Source of the DNA: Gnetum montanum
Taxonomy: Eukaryota; Streptophyta; Gnetopsida; Gnetales; Gnetaceae
Direction of reading: 5' to 3'
Assembly: GCA_015680685.1 (NCBI GenBank)
Contig: MNCI01000071.1
Location: 250,564-314,563 of the forward strand
DNA: 64,000 nt
The notes under the pieces are model-generated. The model did not search any database and was not told the origin of the DNA. It saw only the letters and a list, made by a program, of their open reading frames with translations. The translations under genes and the position numbers were made by a program. Position 1 is the first letter of the stretch. The number at the start of each line of letters is the position of its first letter. Positions 34,431-45,999 of this stretch are shown in pieces.

Positions 34431-35551
34431 TCAAAATACAAGGAATTTTTAGGTTTAATTGGGATCAAATGAAAGCTTAAAGGACCAAGAACAATATGAA
34501 AACATGAGAAGAGGATGTTGAAGCTCATAAATTTGGAAAAATGGAGAAAATTTGATTTAGTGAATGAATGAAATGAAGATTAAGGAGCACTGAGTAAAAC
34601 ACTCAATGGAATATGCAAAAGATAAGATTGTAGCAATGTCAAAGGTAAGGAATCTTAACTAATCAAGATAAGAGCTATGCAAGTGGGTCCTCCCCATAGC
34701 AGGCTCATGCCCTTCTTGCCCTTGCATAACCTCAACTGAAGAGTCTATGGGCCTCATAATCAATTAATGGTCATGGAAAGTTAAGGATCAACCTAAAAGA
34801 ATCTACCCAAGAATTCCAACACATCAAACAAATACATAGAGCATAACATAGTACCTAGTGGTGAGGTGAGTTATGGTAGCATGGATGGATGATAGAGAAG
34901 GTGGAATGGAGTTCCAAATTGAGGTCATAAGAAGTCCTTTGAGGAATATATGGTTAGAATGACCTGAGAAGATTCATCCTTAGTCCAAACCAAAACTAGC
35001 CACTTTCAGTGTCTTTGCATCGCCACTCTAAGATTGATCCACTCACTCGAGACATAAGAATGCTTCCACAAAACAGCCACCATTCCACAAAGAGAGAAAA
35101 AGAGAAGTAAGAAGTGAGAGAGAGGGCCCTAGTTAGAGGGAACTTTCAAGCATAAGTGCATGTTGTTTGAGTCCCATGACTAGTGCTTGTATCCCATTTT
35201 TTTGTCCAAGGGATGTGCTTTGAATTTCCATCATCTATCTCTCTCTCTCTCTCTCTCAATGGAAACCACATCATGCAAGGACTTATTTGTGTCAAAGGGG
35301 TGTGTTTTGAATTCCCATAATTTTTTTTGGATGGGAACCACACCATGCAATGATGTTATTTGACTTCCTATTAGCGGTTGGTATGGAACAGTGAGAAGTT
35401 TGTGAAACACACTCAAGCACTCAAGCAAGTAGAAGAGTACAAAAAGTATTGAGTCCTCTTGAAGTCACACCCTATATAGACCTTTGAATCCTTCCTAATT
35501 CTAGAACTACCGAGGTTACCAATTGATTAAAATTTTCTTTAATGGAAGGAA

Positions 35552-36000
35552 CCCTCTCCTACGGTCATGGCCACAATCATCATGATGCTTGTCCTTGACC
35601 TAGCTCTGACTTCCACCTTTGGATCCCCCATGGTCTTGGGATCCATTCTTCCTCGAACTAGGATTGTTGATAGTGAACTACAAGTGCTGGTTCAGCTTGC
35701 CCTCATCAAAGATAAGGGAAGTAGAGTCTATGAATTGAGAACCCCCAGATATGGGATCCTCTCCATCTTTCTAGCCTGTCAAGTACAAGGGGTTAGAGAG
35801 ATGTTTCCCCTTCGATGCTTCATAGTGCATCTCTCGCTACTAATCTTTCTTATGTTGTGCTTCTGTTGGATGGTAGTCTTAGTAATCATGGGCCTGCACC
35901 ACATACTTAGCATTCAGCCCTAGATGCCCAACCTTGTGAGAGTTTGATGTAGCATCACAGGCACTGATTGATTAGGTAGCAACATAATGTTGCCATCCAT
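35552..36000 (-). pseudogene. Misplaced gag fragment inside element E spacer
   Basis: On the minus strand it reads NIMLLPNQSVPVMLHQTL, then TILVRGRMDPKT, matching NIMLLPNRFVHAMLQ and later gag parts of element B (10400-10790). Elements A and B have no such insert: their spacers run directly from the acceptor-like TTGTTCTAG tract to TCCTTCCATTAA. It is in the same orientation as the rest of E. Confidence 0.55.
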
Positions 36001-36599
36001 ATCTCAAATTCCTAGAACAAGGAAAACCAAAGTGTTCATTGGATGGTCAGATGATGTGGACTCATTGCCTATTCCATGAAAAATAAACCATGTCAAAGTC
36101 ATCAAACATCAAAATTAAAAAATAGAAACTAGACATTGACAATCACACATTAAGCACAAACCATCATTAGTAAAAAGCAACAGTGGCACTATGTCCTATG
36201 ACAATAAAGCACTCTTTATTAGCAAAAATGAGAAAATATCATACTTGAATAAAAAAAAAAAGTAAAATATATAAGTGTAAAATAGTCGAGAAGGTTCAAA
36301 GGTACTAAAGATGGTGTAAAATTAGAAAAATATGGAAAATTAAGAATTTGTAAAATAAATAATTTGTAAAAATCAAAAACATGAAAGACTTAAAGGTAGA
36401 AAAACAGAGAATCCAAATGGATTGTTAGCATGAATGGCCATCTCCTCCACAATTGATTTCGAAGGAGGAGATTCAAAAAATAGAGCGTGGTTGTCCATCC
36501 ATTGAGGTAGTAGTTACACTGGCCTATCTTGGTTCCAGGAAAGGATTTAATTACTAGATGTTGACCAAATACTTTTTATTTGGACACTTAGGCTTGTAG

Positions 36600-37560
36600 A
36601 TCAACAAGGCCCCAAAGGGAAAGGTTTGATCAATTACATAAGGTTCCTCCCATAATGTTTGGAATTTTATCTTTTGGGGTACTTGTGTGGTTCTAGTAGA
36701 GAACCTTATCTCCTAGTTGAAGTTTTACTTTCCTGATTCTAAGGTCATGACATTGCTTGCTAAATTACTTGTTCACATCATTCAAGGATAGGGCCACTAA
36801 TCAATTTTCATCTAACATGTTCAAGTTGATTAATCTTTCTTTCTATGCTAGACTTAGGTCAAGATTTAGATCATAGGCTGCTAAGAGTGTACAGAGCTCA
36901 ATTTGAATTGAGAGCATTGAAAGTTTCCTATACACTAACTGGTAGGGAGAATAGCCAATAGGAAGTTTCCAACTTAAAAGATAAGCCCAAAGAGCATCAT
37001 TAAGTGTTTTACTTGAATTCTTCCTATATTTTCTAATGGTCTGTGTTAGTATTTTTGATATCTTCTGATTGGTTACCTCTACTTGACCATTGGCTTGGGG
37101 ATGGTAAGGTGTTGTTAATTTATGTTCTAACCTTAAGCATTGCATTAACTTTCTCAAGGTGGTACCTATGAAATGAGTTCCATTATCAAAAATTAGTGAG
37201 CATGGCATCCCAAACCTATTCATGATATTTTGTTATATAAATTTGGCAGTAGTGGATGATGTACAATCAGTAACGACAATCACTTTAGCTCATTTTGTGT
37301 AGTATTCAACTACTACTATAATATATGCCTTCCTATTGGACATGGGTGTGATGGGATCCATGAAGTCAATGCCCCATATGTCAAGAGGTTCCAATGGTTG
37401 AATCCACTATTGAGGGCATTCCATGCAAGCAATCATCCCCTTCCCTCATTGACATCGTTCACAAGACTTGATGAACTAGTGGCCATCCCTAAAGATTGTA
37501 GGCCAATTTTATCCTACCATTAGGATTTTTATGGCTATGTGTCTCCCTACATAGTGGCCT
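36600..37560 (-). pseudogene. Element E integrase
   Basis: The N-terminal zinc-binding module shows GPCRGHYVGRH, then SCERCQ (37560-37420). The catalytic core has GIDFMDPITPMSN (37380-37340), LIFDNGTHFIGTTLRKLMQC (37185-37130) and the Glu-bearing YHPQANGQVEVTNQKISKIL (37110-37050). ALWAYLLSWKLPIGYSPYQL follows (37000-36945). An intact stretch of 126 codons runs from 37223 to 36843. Earlier and later parts carry stops. This is the DDE integrase that would insert the cDNA. Confidence 0.85.
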
Positions 37561-37899
37561 CTGCAAGGCCCTTCATGAGCATCCTAGACAATGCACAATT
37601 GATCTTTGTTAGGGACACACCAATGAATCAGGCCATCAGTGCACACCTTGTAAAGGTATCCATTAATTTTCATGTAGTATTTGTCTTGATGAAGAAATTG
37701 TTGCTTCTTCCTAAAATCCAAGTCTTGTGGCATCTCCTAAGTGAGAAGATATGTGAGGATGCCATTATACCATGTTGCTTTTGCAGGTGTTTTTTCACTT
37801 ATTGGTCATGTAAAGAGGAGTTTATTTGGAAACTGATCAAAAAGTAGGCTATCCTCCTCTTTATTGTCCCATCTTAAGTGAGAGATGTGGTTAGTGATC

Positions 37900-38240
37900 A
37901 CATTCTCGGTCCCTTTTCAATCTACCATAGTGAGATCAAATTCCTGTAAGATCATGAGCCACCATATGACACAAGGGCTCACCGTTGGCTTATTCATGTG
38001 GAAGTAGATTGCACTATGGTCTATATGCACAAATACTTTGTAACCAAGCACATAGTACCTAAAATTTTCTAGAACATACACGACTACCATTAGCTCTTTC
38101 TCCATGGTGGTGTAATTTACTTGTGCTCCTCCCACAATGCTTGGACTTATGCAGTGGATATAGGATGAAAATTTCTTATCATCCATCTATGTGAGCACTG
38201 CTCCCAAGACATAGTTAGATGCATCCATCATGATATGGAA
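37900..38240 (-). pseudogene. Element E RNase H domain
   Basis: It reads MMDASNYVLGAVLT, then YTTMEKELMVVVYVLENFRY, then HIDHSAIYFHMNKP. These contain the expected first Asp, the Glu of the KEL motif and a later Asp of a retroviral RNase H. An intact stretch covers 38186-37917. The frame is shared with RT upstream, with stops in place of Gln or Trp. Confidence 0.85.
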
Positions 38241-38479
38241 GGGTTTGGACTAGTCTGGTGCTCATAGGATTGGTGTTTCTATTATTTTCTTCTTTAATTG
38301 TTGGAATGCATGTTCACATTCCATGGTCTAGATGAAAGATGCATCTTTCTTTGTAAGCTCTACCAACAGCTTTGTGATCTTAGAGAAATTCTCTAAGAAT
38401 TTTTGGTACTAGCCAGTGTGTCCAAGGAATGACCAAACATCTTTAATGATCTTTAGTTGGCGTGTTATTCCTTGGATGA

Positions 38480-39130
38480 CCCTTATTTCTTCTAAGTCTA
38501 CCTCAATCCCTTGTTATGAAATTCGATGCCCTAGCACAATGCCTTCTTGGACCATGAGATGGCTCTTTTACCAGTTGAGCTGTAGGTTTGTCTCAACACA
38601 TCTCTTCAATACTTGCTCCAGGTGGTCCAAGGATTTCTCAAATGTAGCTCCATAGGTAGAGAAGTCATCCATGAAAACTTCAACACCACTACTGATCTGC
38701 CATTGGAAGATACTAGGGACCAAGCATTAAAATGTTGTAGGGCCATTGCATAGACTGAATGGCATCTTACAATATGCAAAAGTCCCCCAAGGACATGTGA
38801 ATGTTGTCTTGGCCTAATCTTCTAGCACAATTTGGATTTGGTTATACCCACTATAACCATCCAAGAAACTATAATAACAATGCCTAGATATGGTATCTAA
38901 CACTTGATTTACAAATGGCAAAGGAAAGTGATCTTTAAATGTTGCCATATTCAATATCCTAAAGTTGATGCAAACTCATCATTTTCCATCCTTCTTCAGT
39001 ACAATTATGAGTGGACTAACCCACTCACTATCCACAATTGGATAGATGAACCCCACGTTAATGAGTTGTTCTATTTCTTCCTTGATAATTTGTTTCAATT
39101 TTAGGTTCATCTGCCTTTGTGATTACCTTC
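38480..39130 (-). pseudogene. Element E reverse transcriptase
   Basis: The RT reads VDSEWVSPLIIVLKKDGK, then FPLPFVNQVLDTISRH, SFLDGYSGYNQIQIV, FTCPWGTFAYCKMPFSLCN and the catalytic VFMDDFSTYG (about 38680-38650). EVFMDDFSV(F/Y)G is a familiar signature of Athila-type RT, which is the main ground for the lineage call. A handful of stops interrupt it. Elements A and B lost this domain by deletion, so this is the only family 1 RT in the window. Confidence 0.85.
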
Positions 39131-39649
39131 TAGGATTCATGGCTGGGTTGGTGTAGATGTGATACTAGCATATCCTTGGATCAATTCTTGTTAGCTCTGC
39201 ATATGACTAAGAAAAGGCTATTGACCATTTATTCACCACCTTTAAAAACTTTTCTTTTTGTTTAGGAGCAAGTTTGGCATTAATTATGACTAGTTTACCA
39301 TTCTTTAAAAATGCATACTCCATACTAGGTGGTAAAGTTTTTAGCTCTAAGGGCTCTTGCTTGAAGTTATTAGGGGTTTTCAACTCTCCCCAACAGGTAT
39401 CATCATCTTCATCAGAGAGTTTGGAATGAACTTGTTCAATTTTTTCCATGCCTTCAACATATGCACAAGTTAGGCTATTAATTGGTTCCATGCATTATGT
39501 GTTGCTATTTAAGTCAGCGATCAACCACTAGGTGCCCTCCTATTTTGTGGCTACTGCATACCGACACCTTTGAATATTGATCTCTTATGCACATTGATTG
39601 AATGCCTTAATGTATGTGCTCTTTATGGACTAAATCTTTTGCACACAAT

Positions 39650-40030
39650 TGCACCCATTATCACTATGTTAAATGCATGGGATACACTTTTTCTCAATCT
39701 TGCCTAGTTCATTTTCCTTGGATATTTCTAAAGATAGGTTCCTTATATCCATTCTTGCATCAATCATGCTTAACCAAGCCTTTCCCATAATCATGGGGAA
39801 GTCACTTTTGCAATTGTTCACTTTGATCACCAAAAAATTAGCAAGATACGACCACCCACAAACTATGGTCACAATGTCCTCTACTAATCCCAAAGGAATA
39901 GTAATTCACTAATCTACTAATTCTAGATGAATGTTGCTCTTCTTAAGAGGTGGTAGGTTCTAGGCCTTGTACATGTCATGAGAGATGAGATTAACTTCAG
40001 ACCCAGAGTTAAGAAGAGGCTTGCATGGCT
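39650..40030 (-). pseudogene. Element E protease
   Basis: The active-site block reads PLLNSGSEVNLISHDMY (40015-39965), with N-S-G where D-S-G is expected; GAC to AAC is a single G-to-A change. GLVEDIVTIVCGWSYLANF and MIMGKAWLSMIDARMDI follow in an intact stretch (39893-39669). A linker with the acidic stretch MEPINSLTCAYVEGMEKIEQ (39491-39430) leads to RT. The copy is probably catalytically dead even apart from its stops. Confidence 0.75.
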
Positions 40031-42587
40031 CCTATCTAGTTATTTGTAGATAAATGAGTGGAGTTCCCAAGTTAGATCTTTTCATAGGAAGATTGCTAGC
40101 CTTGATCTAGTTAGAAATAGCATGAGTTACCATCACAATGTGGATCCTAGGCCACACTTGATTTGAAGGGCACTTGAAGGTATTTGATGTAGAGAATGAG
40201 GGTGCTAGAGATGTAGGATAATTAGTCAGAATAGATTGTGAGGGGTGAATAGGACTATTGGATCGAATGAAGGGTCTGTTTCTTGATCAATTATCTAGAC
40301 CACTTCGTTGAAAAACTAGTTGTGAGCGTAAAGCCCTTGTTGCATTTCGTTGTTGTGGTTATGGAGGAATCTCACCCTGCATTGACAAAGTAGGAGGTAA
40401 CTAGGCTGAAGGCAAAGGTGTATGTGTAGAGGGATGTAGAGGATGATATGGATATGGATATGGGTTTTCCCCTCAAGTAGATGGTGAATGTGTTCAGTGG
40501 TACTCTAGAGGGTAATAGTGATGCTAGAATGATGTATGACTTGTAGAACTTCTAGGGGAGATAGACTGCTAAACATAGTACCCGTATGGATTTGGTTTCC
40601 TATGAGGGTACTATTGCCTTGGTGGTGGCATTTTTCATGATTGTGGTTGATACCACTATTGGTATTTTTCATACGATTGTGGAGGAGTTCAACTTGGGTA
40701 GTAACCTTGGACTGCCTTGAGGGTAAGGAAATTATCTTGGAGCTTGCTTGCATGCTAGGTGAGGATTCAATGTAAACACTCTAGACTCTTGTAAGTGTGA
40801 CACCATAGGGCAACATCCCTTTGGATGTTCATATTGATAGATGTCACATTCAGTTTCATCATTAAAGTCAAAATCCATAACTTTTTCTACTGTAGCAGCT
40901 TTGCCCTTACCTCTTTGGTAGGCACGTTCAGCTTCTTTTCACCTCCTGCGATTATGATCACTATTTTGTTCTTTGGATTCTTAGCAATCTTCATAGCAGT
41001 TTGAAATTTTTCATCCAAAGAGTCCCATAATTTGTCAACCTTGGCTAAAATATTAGAAACTGATTTTTCGATGGGAAAGGTCTTTCTGTTCACCACTTCA
41101 TCAAGTGGTGATTCCTCCTCATCATAAAATTGGACTTTCCATTTTCTGATCGAAGGGTCCTTATTATACTCTTCATCACTTTCCCTTTTTTGTATCTCAC
41201 CTTCTTCTTTTGCTACCTACTAAATTAGCCTTTGGATCTAATGAGCTCTTAGTTTAGACAATCTTCCTTGAGCATACACCCCAAGGATTCTTCTTGTTTC
41301 TACTTGAAGCCCATCTATGATGTGGTGAAGTTGTTTCCTCTAAGAATAACTATGACCAGGGCATCAGTGTAAGAGTGAATAATATTTGCCCATGATGGCA
41401 TCCAAGGATTCATGTGTTCCTTGTTTCTAGCCTTGGATTTGCCTTCTCAAATTAGACACTCTGAAGTATGTCTAATATTTTTCATTGAATAGCTCCAACA
41501 TGGTACTCCATCTAGGGATAGATTCCAACTCTAAGGGCCAGTACAAGCTTTCAACTTCTTTGATGAGTATCCTTGGGAAAAGGTTGAGTTCTAGCTACTC
41601 ATTTTCTATGTTTTATAAGGCAAAGGCATCATGAAAATCTTGTAGATGTGTCTACAGATCAGAATTGTATCCCCCCTCAAATCTTGGGATATTATTCATG
41701 TCTAGGTGCTTGATCTGACTATCCTTCATATGTCTGGTTGGAATTTTCACTACCTCTACAATGTTGAGCATACTTCAAGTCACTAATAAAGGTTCATCAT
41801 CATCACTATGTCAATGATGTTGATGATGGTTTCGGCCACCCCTTTGGTTTTGGTGGCCTCCACGGTCATTGTTATCTTGCTAATCACCTTCATCATGGTT
41901 GTTTTGATGGTGGCTTCAATGAGAACTATCAAATAAAGAGGAATTTTTGGAATTGGATGAAGAGGATGAAGAGAAAGGTGGACCACCACCACCACCATGG
42001 TATCCACCACCACTCTTATACTTATTACAATCACCATCCTTAGATCCCTTACTATTGTGGTGCTTGCTTGAGTCCCTACCTTGGCTGTCATGTTTTTCTA
42101 AACCTAGTTTATGCATAGTGGATGGTAGGTTCAAGTTCACACCTTCATCACCAATATTAGGGGGTGAAGAATCTTCATGTTGAGAACCTTCAAAGGGAGG
42201 ATCCTCATTGTCCTCTTGATCTAGTAGGAATAAGGGGTTAGTGAAATATTTTCCCTTTGTAGCATCATGGAGCTTCTCTTGACATTTATCTCATTTGTGT
42301 TATGTTTCAGTATGATAGTAGTTTCAAGTGTCATAATCATCCATGACATATTCTTCATGAAGATCTAGTATGCCCAACTTCTTAAGGGTTTTAAACAACA
42401 TTCCGAGCATAGATCTATTGGAGGGCAAGACAATGTTGTGCTCCATGTCACACCATCATAGTTGTTCATATTGATGTAGGATGAAGGTGAAGTTTGGCAC
42501 GAACTCATCTAGATGAGTATATATCACCTTGCACTCTTGTAAGACCAGTGGTTTGGTATCTTTGTGCTTGTAAGAAGAAGAAGACAT
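40031..42587 (-). pseudogene. Element E gag
   Basis: It starts MSSSSYKHKDTKPLVLQECK at 42587. The N-terminal part is followed by a Gly/His/Ser-rich stretch (42140-41916). The capsid-like domain reads IPRFEGGYNSDL, then LELNLFPRILIKEVESLYWP, then FNEKY (41690-41480), which fits the plant retrotransposon gag pattern (Pfam Retrotrans_gag type). A helical patch KSVSNILAKVDKLWDSLDEK (41070-41010) and a Cys/His cluster (EHPKGCC near 40815) follow, then a Pro/Gln/Tyr linker. Many stops. Confidence 0.8.
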
Positions 42588-42722
42588 TTTGCAAAACAAA
42601 ATGAAATTATCAGTGTTCTTTTATAATTCTATATATATTGGAAATGATATTGACCTTGAGGTTTGTTCAATGATATCAATGGTATTCACTTAAACCTAAA
42701 TAGTGCACATTTCAACAAACAA

Positions 42723-42742
42723 GGTCCTTAGCAACAGTGTCA
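42723..42742 (-). other. Element E primer binding site (tRNA-Asp type)
   Basis: On the minus strand it reads TGACACTGTTGCTAAGGACC, one base after the LTR end. Aligned to TGGCGCCGTTGCCGGGGA it has six differences in 18 positions, all G-to-A or C-to-T. Confidence 0.75.
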
Positions 42743-42743
42743 A

Positions 42744-43651
42744 TGATGAGTGACAAGGTACCCCTATGCCCAACCATACGAATCACAAAGTGTTCATGCA
42801 TGATATTGTCAAATTCTATGGACTTTATCATTTCCAATGTACTAGTCCTTTAGAAAGCCAATCTAGCCTTAAGGTCAATTGTTGTCTTTCCAATTACACT
42901 TGTGATGTTCATTGGTATAGTTAAGTGTAACTGAGGCATTCGATTTTTATCATTTTGTGTTTTATAATTTAGTGCTCAAAATATAGATAAAAGAAATTAT
43001 ATTAACTAGACTAAATTAACTAATTAACTAGCAATTAACTAATCCTAACATAAGCATCTGATCCCACTTTTTGTACACGTCCTGAACCCACGTATCTACT
43101 ATTAGGTGACCAAGTGCTATGCTACTAGGCGTACCAAGCAATAATTTTACTGGGATTACTAAGTAAATACATGTTATGCTCAAAGCAATTGTACTTATGT
43201 ATGTAATCTATTTAGCTTAATTGCTTCATTAATGTAATAACTGAAAAATATTTAATAAATAATGGAAAAAATTTAATAAATAATTAAAAACATTGAATGC
43301 ATAATTGAAATAGCTAATCTATCCAAAGTGCTGCCAGGTTTATCAGAAAGCTTTTCTTTATTTCTACACACACTATCGTGCTCAAGTATAACAATTCTTG
43401 AATAAAGATCCATACACTCAATGACTCCTGCTGCAAGCACTTGGGGAAAAATTCTAACTTTCAAATGGAAAAATTGTAAGAGCTTCACTGCAACTACAAT
43501 CTCTAATTACCATAAATGTAGTTGCATGTGCATATTTATAACCAAAAAATAACACTACGTTGACAGGGCCTTGTTGATGCATGGTAAGATACATCAACTA
43601 GCCCTTGTCAATGAGGCCTTGTCAATGCAGCCAACTAAACATGACTCATCA
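42744..43651 (-). repeat. Element E 5' LTR
   Basis: It starts TGATGAGTCATG at 43651 and ends CACTCATCA at 42744, 908 bp. It aligns along its whole length with the 3' LTR (29936-30870), with scattered substitutions, so the element is old. The TATA region reads GTTATAAATATGC, and the R signature ATCTTTATTCAAGAA is near 43405. Confidence 0.9.
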
Positions 43652-44199
43652 GAAGGCATTAGTAAAGAGTGAATTAACTAAGGAGAAATGTGACATAGTA
43701 GAGAAAATAGAGATTAATTGAAGGGAAAAGATAAAAATGATCCTAAAAATCATAATAGATCCATTTTTAAAAATAATTTAAATTGAGGGTTGGTTGACCT
43801 ATTAAAGATCTAGTCAGCCTATCACATCTAAAAAGAAATTAGCATACTATACTATCAATTGACCTATTTGAATCAAGTTTAATCAAGGTTAAATTAACTA
43901 AAAGAAGTTATGATCAATATAAATACTGAAAACAAGCAAAAGATTGCATGCAAGTGGATTAATCCACTAAAATATACAAATAACCTCAATAATGTATAAT
44001 TAACATAGACACATAATAGGCTACCCTAGAAATAGATAACAAAGGATAAGTAATTTTGGATAATTTAATGGTAGGTAGAACTAGCTAAAAAGTATATTTA
44101 GGACTATCATACTCTAAGAGACCATTAACCCATCTAATGTAGATTAATGTACTTACATACCTATATCAATTAGAACATGACTTAAACTCCCCATCCTCT
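43652..44199. other. Unassigned stretch right of element E
   Basis: AT-rich, no ORF or family that I can recognise. A short plus-strand patch reads ALVKSELTKEKCDIVEKIE near 43655-43715, which resembles a coiled coil but is too short to assign. Confidence 0.35.
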
Positions 44200-45850
44200 T
44201 TTACTTTCTTTAAATTATTTGCAAGGAGATGGCTGAATTTTACTCTTTCCTTTAGCATCTTCCTTTTGTAATATGTTTTTAGTTACCCATAATTTCCTAA
44301 CTTTGGGCTTGTGTACCTTCTTGTTGTACCTACCTTAGTTTTTGAAAATATCATATTATCATAACAATAATAGGGTTTATAAGAACAATACTATTGAATA
44401 TGTTGATTATTATAATAGTAGTAGCATTTAATATATGAGTGTCTAAATAACAATTCATACCTTGAAAGATAATTACACTTACCTTATCTACTCCATGTAG
44501 ATTGCATATGCTTGTATCCAAGTCCTAATTTGTTATCAAGTTACTTTGATTTTTTCATGATCACATTTAAGATTATTATTCCTTCAATAAGTTTTCCAAG
44601 ATTACTTTTAAGGTTTCTAATTTTTTAATCCTAATGTCCATTATTGACTTGAGAGTCATTGAGGTACTTGAGGAGGTTCTTCATATCTTCTTTCTTTTCT
44701 TGAAGTTGAGTGTCTCTCTTATTAAGACATTTAAAAAAAACTACATCTAGCTTACAAATCATCATGAGAAGCTTTTTTCTCTTGTATTTTGATAGTTTGA
44801 GATTTCAACAATTATTCTTATTCATGAAGCTTTTCCTTCATCTTTATGTAAATAATTTAAATTTTAGTGAAAGAACTTAAAAATACCTCATACCTTTATT
44901 CTTCATTGAAAATTTCCTCTTCTTCAAGTGCTATCATGAGAACAATGTTACATTTTTCATTTGTCTTCTCATAAAAAGAGGCATTTTGTGATTCATCCCA
45001 AAAGCATAGATACTTTTTTCCTTTATAATTTTCCTTCTTCTTCTATTCCTTGCTTGGATATTTTGATGCAATATGAGCATAACCATGGCAATAAAACTAA
45101 ATGTTATTTTTCTTCTTTTTTTTTTTCATTTTAAGGGTCTTTTTCCCTTGTACTTTTTCTTGATAAGCTTTTTGAATTCCATTATTTGAAGAGCCAATTC
45201 TTATTCATTAAAGTCATCTAAATCATCATCTTTAGTATCCTTTGAGAATTTTAGAGAAATATTCTTCTTTGATGATCCAACATAGTTATCATATTGAAGA
45301 GACATTTCATATATTTTCAAGTTACCTTGGAGCTCACCAACTTTCATGATATTGATGTCCCTTAAGTCAATGATAGTTATCACTTTGACATGAAATTTCT
45401 TGAAAAGGCTTTTCAAGACTTGTTGAAAAATTCTAGAATTGGAGTAGTCTATACTAAGTCCTTCAAATGCATTTGTAATTTTAGTAACTCTAAACAAATA
45501 TTCCTTTATGGTTTCATCTTCTCTCATTTATAAATGCACAAATTTAGGGTTGATAACTTGTATCTTGGATTACTTTACTAGTGTGATCCCCTCCTATGTA
45601 GACTCAAGGAGGTTCCAAATATTTTTTCCAATTTTATAATAGACAAGTCAGCTGAATTCTTTCAAGCAAAGAGCATAGAAGAAAGCATTCATTACCTTAT
45701 AAGTTTCCAAATGTGCCTTATTTTCTCTAAATTTTAAAATTTTTACATTCTTTGGAATTATGTAAGAATAATTACTTGGTATTGTATGAATATTTATGAA
45801 TCCAAAATAATCATTCTCAACCAAAAATCAAATATAAAAATTCAAGGATT
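44200..45850 (-). pseudogene. Ty1/copia gag fragment (decayed)
   Basis: An intact stretch (45527-45201) reads ETIKEYLFRVTKITNAFEGL, then RIFQQVLKSLFKKFHVKVITI, then MKVGELQGNLKIYEM. This is the pattern of copia gag of the UBN2/gag-polypeptide group, in which a tract like VxEYFxRV and VLRSLPxKFxxxVxxI is followed by ELxGSLxxxE. Just downstream in another frame CHGYAHIASKYP (about 45090-45060) resembles a CCHC knuckle. Upstream parts (AHLETYKVMNAFFYALCLKE) fit the N-terminus. Protease, integrase and RT were not found. Confidence 0.7.
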
Positions 45851-45969
45851 ATAAGAAATACCTCATTCTTATCTTTCAATAAATATATATTGAAATATTA
45901 AAGAATAGAGGCTATAGACATGATAAAACAATCATAATGTCTTGATGGAGGTTAGTGTGGTATGCAAGA

Positions 45970-45987
45970 GATTAAGCTTCGATGCCA
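45970..45987 (-). other. Putative primer binding site of the copia element
   Basis: TGGCATCGAAGCTTAATC on the minus strand resembles the initiator-tRNA-Met site TGGTATCAGAGC with three transitions, and lies upstream of the copia gag. A possible LTR end, TTCA, lies at 45997. The other LTR boundary could not be placed. Confidence 0.45.
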
Positions 45988-45999
45988 ATTATAAATTGA

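Larger units (their letters stand above)
33896..36480 (-). other. Element E spacer between pol and ORF3
   Basis: Non-coding, homologous to 3421-5455 of element A. It contains the ORF3 promoter block (34343-34430), a predicted donor GGAG|GTAAGA at 34195, a (CT)n run at 35239-35257, repeated GGGAACCACACCATGCA-like blocks, and an extra gag-like piece (35552-36000) that A and B lack. Confidence 0.65.
29936..43651 (-). mobile_element. Element E: full-length Athila-like Ty3/gypsy retrotransposon
   Basis: About 13.7 kb on the minus strand. The order is 5' LTR (43651-42744), tRNA-Asp-type primer binding site, gag, protease, RT, RNase H, integrase, spacer with internal promoter, ORF3, polypurine tract, 3' LTR (30870-29936). 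All coding parts are broken by stops and frameshifts. Flanking 5-mers are TTAGG (29931-29935) and GAAGG (43652-43656), a weak match with three of five bases, so the duplication is decayed or the boundary is off by a base. It is the reference copy for family 1 in this window. Confidence 0.9.

Noticed and set aside
41783-42183. Gly/His-rich and Pro-rich ORFs on both strands at 41.8-42.2 kb
   Set aside because: They are frames of the low-complexity Gly/His/Ser segment of element E gag; only the MNLNLPSTMH frame fits the polyprotein.
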